Shown: positions 1-7,562, counted from the stretch's first letter. The stretch is 64,000 nt of DNA from Turicibacter bilis (GCF_024499055.1 NZ_CP071249.1:496001-560000), one strand, 5' to 3'. Made by a program: numbers and translations. The notes: generated from the letters alone by a model not told the origin.

Positions 1-767
1 GCCATTCCTTCTTCACCTGTGACAACTGGAATTTTTTTCTCAAGACAGGCATTCCAAACGACTGGCATTGAGCTTGAAACTAAATTATCCGTTGGGGTAT
101 AAATCACATCAACTTTATCAACAACAGAAGCAATGGCATTTGGAATCTCATTGACAGATGTAATTCCAACTTTGATAATGTCAAGCCCTAGCTTAGCCGC
201 AGCTTCTTCTGCTAATGCCACTTGAATTTCCGAATTCACTTCACTCGTTGTATATAAAATCCCAACTGTCTTTGCCTCAGGTAACAGTTCTTGAATCAGT
301 TCCATTTGTTTAGCCACAGGTGTTAAATCACTCGTTCCTGTCACATTTGTTCCGCTCACATCCCATGCCTTTGTTAACCCTGATTCCACAGGATCAGTTA
401 CCGCTGTGATCACAATTGGAATATCTTTTGTCGCGTTATAAGCCGCTTGAGCCGCTGGTGTCGCAATGGCAAAAACTAAATCAACGTTACTATTCACTAA
501 CTGGCTGGCAATGGTTTGTGCCGTTGGATTTTGTCCTTGTGCATTTTTAAACTCAATGTGAATGTTGTCTCCGTCAACATATCCCTCATCTTCTAAAGCA
601 GCAATAAATCCTTCATAAGAAGCGTCTAGGGCAGCATGTTCTGTATATTGTAAAACACCAATTGTTTTCATATCTGAATCCGTCTTTTGACTACAACCAG
701 CTAGAAAGCTACAATAACAACAAATCATCCCAACCCCTAGACCTTTTAATACTTTACTAGCTTTCAT
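1..767 (-). CDS. ABC transporter substrate-binding lipoprotein (PF04392 type), partial
   Basis: The gene starts at 767 and runs off the left edge, so 255 codons are visible and roughly the last 70 are missing compared with its paralog at 2898-3878. The N-terminus is a lipoprotein signal (MKASKVL start, hydrophobic core, lipobox LAGC), followed by KTIGVLQYTEHAALDASYEG, the start of the PF04392 periplasmic-binding fold. Motifs AITDPVE-like (VITAVTDPVES), SDLTPVAKQMELI and YTTSEVNSE are shared nearly word for word with the paralog, so this is a gene duplicate. The start is fixed by AGGAGG about 6 nt upstream. It has its own promoter and leader and follows the terminator of the transporter operon. 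No permease is visible next to it, though one could lie beyond the edge. It captures a small solute for import; the ligand is unknown. Confidence 0.85.
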   Translation of the reverse strand, partial: MKASKVLKGLGVGMICCYCSFLAGCSQKTDSDMKTIGVLQYTEHAALDASYEGFIAALEDEGYVDGDNIHIEFKNAQGQNPTAQTIASQLVNSNVDLVFAIATPAAQAAYNATKDIPIVITAVTDPVESGLTKAWDVSGTNVTGTSDLTPVAKQMELIQELLPEAKTVGILYTTSEVNSEIQVALAEEAAAKLGLDIIKVGITSVNEIPNAIASVVDKVDVIYTPTDNLVSSSMPVVWNACLEKKIPVVTGEEGM

Positions 768-986
768 ATGATCATCCTCCTATCATTATCTATTTTGTTC
801 AACTCATAATGAGTAAAACCATCCTCTTTATCTTCACATCACATTACCTTTTGGCTGAGAATAAAGGAGTTGTCTCTCAAACCTCTCTATTTACTAAAGA
901 CACCAACCTCATGGATTATTTTCTATTGATTAAGTTGGATTTCAATGAATTATGATTATTATATGAGCTTAAATAATAAAAGTCAA
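768..986 (-). promoter_or_regulatory. Promoter and about 190-nt leader of the edge binding-protein gene
   Basis: On the minus strand TTGACT (986-981), a 17-nt spacer and TATAAT (963-958) form a near-ideal sigma-A promoter. The transcript would carry a leader of about 190 nt. In it two UAG triplets sit 7 nt apart (896-894 and 889-887), and small hairpins can form (ACTCAT/ATGAGT close to the start codon; TGAGA/TCTCA at about 855-880). I see no U-tract terminator here, unlike the paralogous leader at 3879-4130. The promoter sequence and the ACTCAT..TGAGT element are shared with that paralogous leader. Confidence 0.6.
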
Positions 987-1145
987 ACGTTTATTTCTAT
1001 TTTTTTCCAAAAAGGTATTTTTAAATACGTTTTAAAAAAGTAGCCTATCGTATTTAAAATCGTAGCTATCAACGACTAAAAATAAAGTCTTTAAATCGTA
1101 GAATAGGGGAGATACGACGATATCATGATATTAGATCAGTTTTAT

Positions 1146-1169
1146 AAAAGAGATCGAATCGTCTCTTTT
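1146..1169. terminator. Perfect inverted repeat, second terminator-like hairpin
   Basis: AAAAGAGA and TCTCTTTT flank an 8-nt loop, giving a symmetrical hairpin that ends in T on both strands. It lies just beyond the stronger terminator at 1178-1214 and may back it up. Confidence 0.45.
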
Positions 1170-1177
1170 CCATTCAT

Positions 1178-1214
1178 AAAAAAAGTGATGTCGCTACGTG
1201 ACATCACTTTTTTT
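1178..1214 (-). terminator. Intrinsic terminator of the ABC transporter operon
   Basis: AAAAAAAGTGATGTC pairs with GACATCACTTTTTTT around a short loop, with a run of U on either strand. It overlaps the stop codon of the ATPase gene, so it ends the minus-strand operon exactly at the last codon. Confidence 0.9.
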
Positions 1215-2007
1215 ATGAGAATAATAATTCATCACTGAGCGATCCATTATGCACATTTTTTTCAAATTGATGTAATAATTTTTCAGGCGTTAGTTCTTGT
1301 TTTTCATGGCCACTAATATCAAGAACAATCTGTCCTTCATGTAGCATGATTAAACGAGATCCATATTTAATCGCATGCGTTAAATTATGCGTAATCATTA
1401 ACGTCGTAATCTTTGATTCTTGGACCATTTGATTCGTTAAATCCATAATTTTAGCGGATGTTTTAGGATCGAGTGCTGCCGTATGCTCGTCAAGCAGTAA
1501 TAAATCGGGCTTCACCAAAGTCGCCATAATTAAAGAGAGCGCTTGACGTTGCCCTCCTGATAATAGACCAACTGGAGTTTGCAATTGATTTTCAAGCCCA
1601 AGTTGGAGAGGAGCAACGATTGCTTTAAATGTTTCAATATCTTTTCTAGATTCTAAAAATGCTAAACCAAATCGTTTTCCCTTATTACGAGCCAAGGATA
1701 AGTTTTGTTGAATGGTTAAAGAAGGTGAAGTTCCGAGCGTTGGATCTTGAAAGACGCGTGAGATAAAGCGTGTCCGTTGATATTCCTTTAGTTGGGTAAT
1801 CTCATGATTAAGTAAGGAAATAACCCCTGCATCGGGTGTTAACGTTCCGGAGATTAGATTTAATAAGGTTGACTTTCCGGCACCATTACTTCCAATCACC
1901 GTCACAAACTCTCCTTCTTCAATCGTTAAATCCAACCCCTGAAAAATTTTCTTTTCATTGACGGTATTCGGATAAAAAGTTTTACTTAATTGTTGAATGT
2001 TTAGCAC
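1213..2007 (-). CDS. ABC transporter ATP-binding protein
   Basis: This is the cytoplasmic ATPase of the transporter encoded with the genes at 1982-3878. It has Walker A GSNGAGKST near residue 40, signature LLSGGQRQALS, Walker B LLLLDEHTAALD (with His after the catalytic Glu) and the switch MITHN. About 264 aa, normal for a single-domain ATPase. I prefer a GTG start at 2007: the AGGAGGG site is 7 nt ahead of it and too close to the alternative TTG at 2013. The gene overlaps the 3' end of the permease gene by about 26 nt, so the two are translationally coupled. ATPases of this branch occur with PF04392 binding proteins (the TrpXYZ-like group). Substrate is not readable from the sequence. Confidence 0.9.
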   Translation of the reverse strand: MLNIQQLSKTFYPNTVNEKKIFQGLDLTIEEGEFVTVIGSNGAGKSTLLNLISGTLTPDAGVISLLNHEITQLKEYQRTRFISRVFQDPTLGTSPSLTIQQNLSLARNKGKRFGLAFLESRKDIETFKAIVAPLQLGLENQLQTPVGLLSGGQRQALSLIMATLVKPDLLLLDEHTAALDPKTSAKIMDLTNQMVQESKITTLMITHNLTHAIKYGSRLIMLHEGQIVLDISGHEKQELTPEKLLHQFEKNVHNGSLSDELLFS

Positions 2008-2896
2008 GCGCAATCCCTCCTTTAATGTTAGATGGTTTCGAAGTTTTAGATAATAGGGTAGGAAAAGCTTTAATTTTATGATTATTTAACGCTAAAGCTA
2101 ATGTAACAATTAACGCACTTAATAATTTTAAATCTGTTGCAGGGAATCCTAGCTGTAACGCAATAGCTGTACATCCTTGATATAAAATCGCTCCAATAAT
2201 AGCCATCGTGGTTGGAAGAATCCAACGTGCTTTTTTAAAAATCGCTTCACCGAAAATAACGGCGGCTAAGCCAATGACAATCGTTCCTGTTCCCATCCCA
2301 ACATCAGCAAATCCTTGATACTGAGCACTTAATGATCCTGCTAAAGCGACCAATCCATTCGAAACCATTAAACATACAATTTTAACCCATCCTAGATTCA
2401 CCCCTAATGTCGTCACTAATTGGGGATTATCTCCTGTGGCCTTAATCATAAATCCAAACTTCGTTTTTAAAAATAAATCGACGATGATTTTAACACACAC
2501 TACAATGATCACAATGGTTAATAAAATAGGAATCGCACCTGAAAAAATACGTTCTTCATTAAACAGTGGAATATTCGCTTTTCCCATAATACGTAGGTTA
2601 ATGGAATAAAGACCACTCATCACTAAAATTCCTGATAACAAATTCGTAATTTTAAGCTTAACATGCAAAATTCCTGTCACAGCTCCAGCCAACATGCCAC
2701 CTAAAAAAGAAATTAACACAGCGAGTAGGGGAGTGACATCTTGTGTCAGAAGGAAGGCTGTAATAGCCGCTCCTAGTGGGAAGGTTCCTTCAACCGATAA
2801 ATCAGCAAAATCTAACACTTTATAAGTCAAATAAACACCTAGAGCCAAGATCCCAAAAATGAGTCCTTGCTCTAAGACTGTTAATAAAACTCCCAT
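1982..2896 (-). CDS. ABC transporter permease (branched-chain amino acid/TrpY-like)
   Basis: Hydrophobic protein of about 304 aa with eight to ten predicted membrane spans and the PF02653-type segments (YKVLDFADLSVEGTFPLGAA near the N-terminus, GLVALAGSLSAQYQGFADVG in the middle). It forms the membrane channel for the binding protein upstream and the ATPase downstream. The ATG at 2896 is chosen because AGGAGG lies 8 nt before it; the GTG at 2905 overlaps that site. Its start comes one base after the stop of the binding-protein gene, as expected of one operon. Family assignment is firm; the solute is unknown. Confidence 0.9.
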   Translation of the reverse strand: MGVLLTVLEQGLIFGILALGVYLTYKVLDFADLSVEGTFPLGAAITAFLLTQDVTPLLAVLISFLGGMLAGAVTGILHVKLKITNLLSGILVMSGLYSINLRIMGKANIPLFNEERIFSGAIPILLTIVIIVVCVKIIVDLFLKTKFGFMIKATGDNPQLVTTLGVNLGWVKIVCLMVSNGLVALAGSLSAQYQGFADVGMGTGTIVIGLAAVIFGEAIFKKARWILPTTMAIIGAILYQGCTAIALQLGFPATDLKLLSALIVTLALALNNHKIKAFPTLLSKTSKPSNIKGGIARAKHSTIK

Positions 2897-2897
2897 C

Positions 2898-3878
2898 TTA
2901 TTCACCTCCTATAATTTCAGCACCTTTTAAAATCGAATCAGGAATGGATAATCCAATGGCTTCTGCATTTTTTTGATTCACGATTAACGTTGTATTTTGA
3001 AGGGTATTAATTGGCATCGTACTTGGATCTTTTCCTTCTAATACTTGAGCAGCCATTAAACCTGTCTCATATCCTAATTGATAGTAATCAATCCCTTCAG
3101 TTGCAATACCACCATCAATGACCATCGTATCCACTCCAGCAACAATGGGAACTTTTTTATCTAAACAAGCATTCCATAAAACTGGCATCGAACTTGCAAT
3201 TAAGTTATCAGTTGGGGCATACATCGCATCAACTTTATCAATCACAGATGCAACTGCTTGAGGAATATCATTAACCGTTGTGACTCCCACGCGAATCACT
3301 TGTAACCCTAAGTTAGAGGCGGCTTCTTCTGCCATCTTGACTTGAACTTCCGAATTGACCTCACTCGTTGTATAAATCACACCAACTGTTTTCGCCTCTG
3401 GAACTAACTCGGTAATCAATTCCATTTGTTTAGCAACAGGCGTTAAATCACTCGTTCCTGTCACATTTGTTCCTGACTGGTTCCAGTCTTTTACGACTCC
3501 AGCTTCAACAGGATCAGTCACCGCAGTCATTAAGATAGGAATGTCTTTTGTTGCATTATAGGCAGATTGAACAGCTTGTGTTGCAATGGCGAACATCATA
3601 TCCACATCGTCACTTACATACTGATTAGCAATAGTTTGAGCGGTTGTAAGATCCCCTTGAGCATTTTTTAAATCAATTTTAATATTTTCCCCTTCAATAT
3701 ATCCTTCCTCGGCTAATCCTGCGATGAAACCTTCGTAAGCTGCATCTAATGCACCATGCTCCATGTACTGTAAAACACCTATCGTTTTTACATCTGAGTC
3801 TTTATGACTACAAGCAAATAAAAAACTACTAAAAACCATCCCAACACCTACAAATTTTAACAGTTTGCTGGCTTTCAT
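2898..3878 (-). CDS. ABC transporter substrate-binding lipoprotein (PF04392 type)
   Basis: First gene of the binding-protein/permease/ATPase operon, 326 aa. It begins MKASKLLKFVGVGMVFSSF with lipobox LFAC, then KTIGVLQYMEHGALDAAYEG and the conserved ILMTAVTDPVEAG and MYAPTDNLI segments of the family. The ATG at 3878 has AGGAGA 8 nt upstream. Expression should be governed by the terminator at 3953-3980 and the UAG-rich leader, with the HutP-family gene just upstream as the likely regulator. That would suggest histidine or a related compound as the solute, but the binding protein does not belong to the classical histidine-binding family, so the ligand stays open. The paralog at 1-767 is very similar along its whole visible length. 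Confidence 0.88.
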   Translation of the reverse strand: MKASKLLKFVGVGMVFSSFLFACSHKDSDVKTIGVLQYMEHGALDAAYEGFIAGLAEEGYIEGENIKIDLKNAQGDLTTAQTIANQYVSDDVDMMFAIATQAVQSAYNATKDIPILMTAVTDPVEAGVVKDWNQSGTNVTGTSDLTPVAKQMELITELVPEAKTVGVIYTTSEVNSEVQVKMAEEAASNLGLQVIRVGVTTVNDIPQAVASVIDKVDAMYAPTDNLIASSMPVLWNACLDKKVPIVAGVDTMVIDGGIATEGIDYYQLGYETGLMAAQVLEGKDPSTMPINTLQNTTLIVNQKNAEAIGLSIPDSILKGAEIIGGE

Positions 3879-3952
3879 ACGATCATCTCCTATATTCATT
3901 TTTTATCTTGTTAAACTCAGATGAGTCAAACATCACCTGCTTATATGGAAAT

Positions 3953-3980
3953 AAAAAAAAACTCTCTTATAAAGAGAGTT
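3953..3980 (-). terminator. Intrinsic terminator inside the leader (attenuator)
   Basis: AACTCTCTT / AAGAGAGTT form a perfect 9-bp stem with a 3-nt loop (3960-3980), followed on the minus strand by eight T (3959 downward). It lies about 75 nt before the start of the binding-protein gene and well downstream of a strong promoter, so it must be read through for expression. The base of its 5' arm abuts ACCTACA, which can pair with TGTAGGT at 4045-4051, offering a possible alternative fold. Confidence 0.85.
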
Positions 3981-4000
3981 GTAGGTAGACTTTAAAAACC

Positions 4001-4107
4001 CTATGTAAATAGAGGTTTAATTTACTTGAGCTACCATTCTACGAACCTACAAAATCCCCATATAATTTCTACCTCATAAATCACCGTTGATTTATGTTTT
4101 CCTACTA
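4001..4107 (-). promoter_or_regulatory. UAG-triplet cluster, putative HutP binding region in the leader
   Basis: The leader RNA has UAG at 4107-4105, 4104-4102, 4071-4069, then three at 4049-4047, 4041-4039 and 4033-4031 with a constant 8-nt period, and one more at 4003-4001. HutP of Bacillus subtilis is known to bind regularly spaced UAG/NAG triplets next to the hut terminator. The periodic triplets, the downstream terminator and the adjacent HutP-family gene are seen; binding is inference. Confidence 0.5.
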
Positions 4108-4130
4108 TTGAGTAGTTTTAAATTATGATT

Positions 4131-4159
4131 ATTATATGAGTTTTGGTAATAAATGTCAA
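4131..4159 (-). promoter_or_regulatory. Sigma-A promoter of the transporter operon
   Basis: Minus strand TTGACA (4159-4154), 17-nt spacer, TATAAT (4136-4131). Both hexamers are perfect. The same sequence context (CTCATATAATAATCATAATT) occurs at the paralogous promoter near 960. Confidence 0.85.
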
Positions 4160-4194
4160 AAGGAATATAGAGATTTTTTTATCTATTTATAAAA

Positions 4195-4620
4195 TTACAG
4201 ATTTGCAGGTACTGAACGATGGGCGAGACCGATGACGACATCATCTAAATGAAGTAACCCAATACTTAAGAAAATACAGACGGTTAAATTTTCACCACAG
4301 CGAGCAATGGCAACTTTACCTCCTGCATTTAACCCAGTTGCTTTCATTGAAACTTGCATAATGGCATCACGTGTTGCACCTGCAACAGCTCCATCTAAAA
4401 TAAAAGATTCTTTTGTCACATTTGTTTTACGTGAGGCAATAATCGCACGCTCAATAATTTTAGGAATGGATTGAATTAAATTTCCCCCGATATCCACTGC
4501 AGTGGCATAAATACCTTGCGATCTTAATTCACGAACTAATTGATCTTCTTCACTTCTCGATGCGGTCATTGAAACTTTAACAGCCGCTTTAGCTACATCT
4601 AAACTACTAAATTCTTTCAT
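4195..4620 (-). CDS. hutP: HutP-family RNA-binding antiterminator
   Basis: Protein of 141 aa matching the HutP family end to end: an N-terminal helix with MTASRSEEDQLVRELRSQGI, the segment GGNLIQSIPKIIERAIIASR, the DGAVAGATRDAIMQVSMKAT helix, GGKVAIARCGENL, and a C-terminus with HLDDVVIGLAHRS. In B. subtilis HutP is a hexamer that binds L-histidine and Mg2+ and prevents termination in hut mRNA. The C-terminal GLAH aligns with the GLEH that contains the metal ligand His138, but by eye the His73/His77 ligands of B. subtilis are not present, so the co-ligand may differ. The ATG at 4620 has AAGGAGG 8 nt upstream. No hut genes are nearby; the next gene downstream is an ABC transporter with an attenuator-like leader. 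A terminator also stands upstream of hutP itself. Confidence 0.8.
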   Translation of the reverse strand: MKEFSSLDVAKAAVKVSMTASRSEEDQLVRELRSQGIYATAVDIGGNLIQSIPKIIERAIIASRKTNVTKESFILDGAVAGATRDAIMQVSMKATGLNAGGKVAIARCGENLTVCIFLSIGLLHLDDVVIGLAHRSVPANL

Positions 4621-4705
4621 CTTCAGACCTCCTTCAGCTACCATTTAAGGTTACACCTTTTTAGAAGAAAATACAAAATAAAAATCGAATTTTTTCTATA
4701 AATAA

Positions 4706-4727
4706 TAAAAAAACACTGAATCAGTGT
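4706..4727 (-). terminator. Intrinsic terminator upstream of hutP
   Basis: ACACTGA / TTCAGTGT with seven T following on the minus strand. It is about 85 nt before the hutP start. Either it ends an upstream transcript or it is an attenuator within the hutP leader. Confidence 0.75.
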
Positions 4728-4989
4728 CTTTTAGATTAATAATACATCATTACAAATAGAGAGGTATGAGGAGGAGAAGAAAGGTGAGCTCTAGTTGAAT
4801 GTCTAAGTTGTGCTCATTAGTAGTATGGATTATTTATGATTAGTTATACAATGTTATAGTCATTTTTTTATTTTTTAATAAAGAAAGGCTTTGTTTTAGA
4901 AAGGTGTTGATATTTCACACAGAATTTGCATAACTAACTCCTAAAATATCCATTATAATATTATTAGAACATACGTTTGATGGGTTTGA
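4728..4989. other. Intergenic stretch, no gene seen
   Basis: No ORF with a ribosome site. On the minus strand the stretch includes a pyrimidine-rich tract (about 4770-4795) and TATAAC-like boxes at about 4845-4860 that could serve hutP, none convincing. Confidence 0.4.
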
Positions 4990-5172
4990 TTTATACCAAA
5001 AGCAGTTATTTTAGCACTTTTAAAGCGAGTAGCATCAGTTGATTTACCAGAAAATTTAGTCGAAGTTGAAAAAGGAATCTCAAAGATTCAAAAGGTATAT
5101 GTTCAATCACAAGCAAGTTACTCTGTCATATCAAATGAAAGTATTAAAAGACGCAAACCACAGTTTATATAA
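4990..5172 (+). pseudogene. Gene fragment lacking a start
   Basis: An open frame of about 60 codons after a TGA reads ILALLKRVASVDLPENLVEV and continues with EKGISKIQKVYVQSQAS to a TAA at 5170. It has no start codon or ribosome site, and its composition (amphipathic, Lys/Glu-rich) is protein-like. Probably the 3' remnant of a lost gene; I do not recognise the family. The IS3 element inserted 13 bp after its stop. Confidence 0.3.
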
Positions 5173-5203
5173 TTTAACATCTATATGGATTGTCAACACT
5201 AAA

Positions 5204-6037
5204 CTAAACAACTTTTTTAAGGGTGTTTTTACGATACTCAACTGGGGACAAATAACCTAGTGAAGAGTGGATCCTATGATTGTTATACCAGTTAACGTAG
5301 TCGGCAAATTCATAACCTAGTTGTTCTTGGGTTTCAAATATCTGATGGTTTACAAATTCTGTTTTGATTACTTTATAGGTCGCTTCTGCAACAGCGTTGT
5401 CATAGGGACATCCCTTCATACTTAAAGAGCGTTCAATTTCAAATACCTCTAAAATCTCATCAATGATTTTATTCTTAAATTCGTTACCTCGATCCGTGTG
5501 GAAAATCTTGATTTGACTTAGGTTAGTTTGGACTGTACTGAACGCCTTCTTAACTAATTCTGCATCCTTATTAGGCCCAGAGCTATAACCGATAATTTCA
5601 CGATTAAACAGGTCTACAAGCACACAAAGATAGTGCCAGCGATTTTTTACACGAACGTACGTTAAATCACTGACAACAACGTTTAAATGTGGTTGTTCAT
5701 CAAAGTTACGATCCACGATATTTTCAGTGTTATCTTCGTTACATTTAGCTGTATGCGGCTTAAATTGAGCAACGGTATAATTCGATACAAGGCCTTCTTG
5801 TTTCATGATACGACTAATACGACGACGTGAAACTTGTTGTCCCATCTTTTTTAACTCTTGCTTAATTTTTCGAGTCCCGTAATTATTTCGGCTTCGACGA
5901 AAAATCTCAATGATATCAGTAACCAGTTGAGTTTCATCTTTCTTCGGTTTAGACTCGTAATAATAAGTGCTACGAGGCACATTAAGGACTTTGCACATCG
6001 CTGAAACTGAATATTTGTGTGTATTGTTTTTAATCAC
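5204..6037 (-). CDS. IS3-family transposase OrfB (DDE integrase core)
   Basis: Protein of 277 aa with an N-terminal HTH_21-like region (MCKVLNVPRSTYYYE, NYGTRKIKQELK) and a DDE core: VVVSDLTYVRV (first Asp), IFHTDRGNEFKN (second Asp) and GCPYDNAVAEATYKVIKTE (catalytic Glu), followed by the INxRxH-like NWYNNHRIHSSLGYLSP. It cuts and joins IS ends, normally as an OrfAB fusion made by frameshifting. The apparent start is GTG at 6037. With orfA interrupted upstream, the fused transposase cannot be made from this copy, so it is probably inactive unless helped in trans. Confidence 0.9.
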   Translation of the reverse strand: MIKNNTHKYSVSAMCKVLNVPRSTYYYESKPKKDETQLVTDIIEIFRRSRNNYGTRKIKQELKKMGQQVSRRRISRIMKQEGLVSNYTVAQFKPHTAKCNEDNTENIVDRNFDEQPHLNVVVSDLTYVRVKNRWHYLCVLVDLFNREIIGYSSGPNKDAELVKKAFSTVQTNLSQIKIFHTDRGNEFKNKIIDEILEVFEIERSLSMKGCPYDNAVAEATYKVIKTEFVNHQIFETQEQLGYEFADYVNWYNNHRIHSSLGYLSPVEYRKNTLKKVV

Positions 6038-6039
6038 AT

Positions 6040-6381
6040 TTATCTTCGTCCTAAGATCAGCGCGGCTTGCTTTAAAATATCATTTTCCATTCCCTAGCAG
6101 TGGAGGATTTATGCTTCGCATGCTAGGTGACCCATTTCCAATTGTTTAACCTTTTTACGAAGTTGGATTAACTCTTGTTCTTCTTCTGAGCGGTTATCTT
6201 TCTCCTTAAAAGAACCTGTAGAAGTTGACTGTTTAATCCATTTATCGAGTAAAGACGATGAGATATCGTATTCACGAACAATATCACATTTACGTTTCCC
6301 ATTTAAATAAAGCTGGACTAATTGGTTTTTAAATTCATCTGTATACGTACGGCGAAGTCTACGAGTTTTAGTTTGGGTCAT
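6040..6381 (-). pseudogene. IS3-family OrfA (HTH_Tnp_1), interrupted by a 40-bp insert
   Basis: The frame begins MTQTKTRRLRRTYTDEFKNQ, the typical HTH start of IS3 OrfA, and continues to KQLEMG, then meets a TAA at 6109-6111 inside a 40-bp foreign insert (6092-6131). Taking out the insert plus one 5-bp duplication (45 bp, in frame) restores KQLEMENDILKQAALILGRR and a normal stop at 6040-6042, giving a 98-aa OrfA, the usual size. The predicted product now stops after 90 codons. The lesion is therefore one clean insertion into a previously intact gene. Confidence 0.85.
6092..6131. repeat. 40-bp palindromic mini-element with 5-bp target duplication
   Basis: Flanked by direct repeats CCATT at 6087-6091 and 6132-6136. 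Its ends hold inverted repeats CCTAGCA (6093-6099) and TGCTAGG (6121-6127), with an inner TGCTTCGCA hairpin. It is more GC-rich than its surroundings. No second copy is visible in this window. It looks like a very small mobile palindromic repeat (REP- or MITE-like), mobilised in trans. Confidence 0.7.
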
Positions 6382-6635
6382 GTTAAAGCTCCTTTAGATT
6401 GATATTATTTATAATTCTACATGACCTTAAAAAAACTGTCTAATTAATTGTAACCTATCCAATAAATTACATAAATTGTTAATAGGTATTTAAGTAAGTG
6501 TTTTTTTGCTATATTCCTATTTTATTACAATTAGTATATAATTAACCTAAACATTAAGTAACCAATGCTATGAAATCGAGGTTAGATTGTTGTTAAATAA
6601 GAGCTATGAATGATAACTTTTATAGGGGGAAAGAT

Positions 6636-7223
6636 ATGTTGTTGAAAGGTTATAATTCTACTTGGATTTACGAACCTAAAGAATATAATTTATCAGATGA
6701 AAAATTAATGATTAAGACGGAACCTAAAACAGATTTTTGGCAAAGAACCTACTACGGCTTTCAAAATGACAATGCGCCTGCATTACTGATTCATACAAGT
6801 GAAAAATATTTTTCTTTTAGTGTGAAAACACAATTTAACAGTAAACATCGATTTGACCAATGTGGGGTCATAATTTATCAAGATAGTGATAATTGGTTTA
6901 AAGCATCTATAGAATATGAAAATGAGAACTATCAACGATTAGGGAGTGTTGTGACTAATCATGGGTATTCAGATTGGGCAACAACAGATATCCCAGCTAA
7001 ACAAAAAGAAATGTATTATAGGCTCAGCCGACGTGGTAGTGATTATTGTATTGAAAATTCATATGATGGAATTCATTATAAACAAATGAGGATTTTCCAT
7101 TTATTTGAGGGGCAAGGCGAAATAAGAATTGGAGTATATGCTTGTAGTCCAGAAGATTCTTCATTTGAAGCCACTTTTACAGAAATCCAATTTACAGAAT
7201 GTAAATGGGAAGAACATAAGTAA
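6636..7223 (+). CDS. DUF1349 family protein
   Basis: Protein of 195 aa with the DUF1349 (PF07081) pattern: TDFWQRTYYGFQNDNAPAL, FSFSVKTQFNS, FDQCGVIIYQDSDNWFKASIE and IRIGVYACSPEDSSFEATF. This fold is a concanavalin-like beta sandwich related to carbohydrate-binding lectins; no catalytic function is established. No signal peptide, so it is cytosolic. The ATG at 6636 is chosen because AGGGGG stands 6-7 nt before it; the ATG at 6606 has no ribosome site. It is a single-gene unit between the IS3 element and a terminator. Confidence 0.8.
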   Translation: MLLKGYNSTWIYEPKEYNLSDEKLMIKTEPKTDFWQRTYYGFQNDNAPALLIHTSEKYFSFSVKTQFNSKHRFDQCGVIIYQDSDNWFKASIEYENENYQRLGSVVTNHGYSDWATTDIPAKQKEMYYRLSRRGSDYCIENSYDGIHYKQMRIFHLFEGQGEIRIGVYACSPEDSSFEATFTEIQFTECKWEEHK

Positions 7224-7241
7224 TTAGAATAAATTAAAAAG

Positions 7242-7273
7242 AAAAAGGCTGAAATATAAGTTTCAGCTTTTTT
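7242..7273 (+). terminator. Intrinsic terminator of the DUF1349 gene
   Basis: AAGGCTGAAA / TTTCAGCTTT stem with a 6-nt loop and a T-run (TTTTTTC) on the plus strand. Confidence 0.85.
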
Positions 7274-7315
7274 CTTTTTAAATATCAACATTATTCTAAA
7301 ACATAGCGTAAAGAA

Positions 7316-7344
7316 AAAACACCATTGCCGGTCAATGGTGTTTT
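7316..7344 (-). terminator. Strong hairpin, likely terminator of the FAD/Rieske gene
   Basis: A perfect 12-bp stem AAAACACCATTG / CAATGGTGTTTT with loop CCGGT, followed on the minus strand by TTTTC. It stands about 220 nt beyond the stop of the gene at 7563. Confidence 0.65.
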
Positions 7345-7562
7345 AGGAATGTAGGTAAAGATAAGGAGTGTGAGCACAACAGGCTCAAATCTATTATACG
7401 TTCTATTTGAACTGCCTTCAACCAAATCCCCTCAATGAAACACAATAAAATGAAATAGGGGAGTCGTTAACATCCTTTTTTGACGATTTACCACTAGTTT
7501 CGACACTAAAAACATAATGTTTATAGCATCAGTTGTTGTTTATGAGTTATTTTGTAGATAAA

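Larger units (their letters stand above)
5186..6461 (-). mobile_element. IS3-family insertion sequence, 1276 bp
   Basis: The ends are imperfect inverted repeats: TGGATTGTCAACACTAAAC at the left, and TGGATAGGTTACAATTAAT when the right end is read inward, both running into CTTTTTTAAGG-like sequence. It is flanked by a 3-bp direct repeat ATA (5183-5185 and 6462-6464), the usual IS3 target duplication. It carries orfA (broken) and orfB on the minus strand. The sharp ends and target duplication suggest a fairly recent insertion. Confidence 0.85.

Noticed and set aside
3981-4130. T-box or known riboswitch in the transporter leader
   Set aside because: The T-box core (TGGNACCGCG) and motifs of purine, SAM, TPP, lysine and guanidine classes are absent; HutP control fits better.
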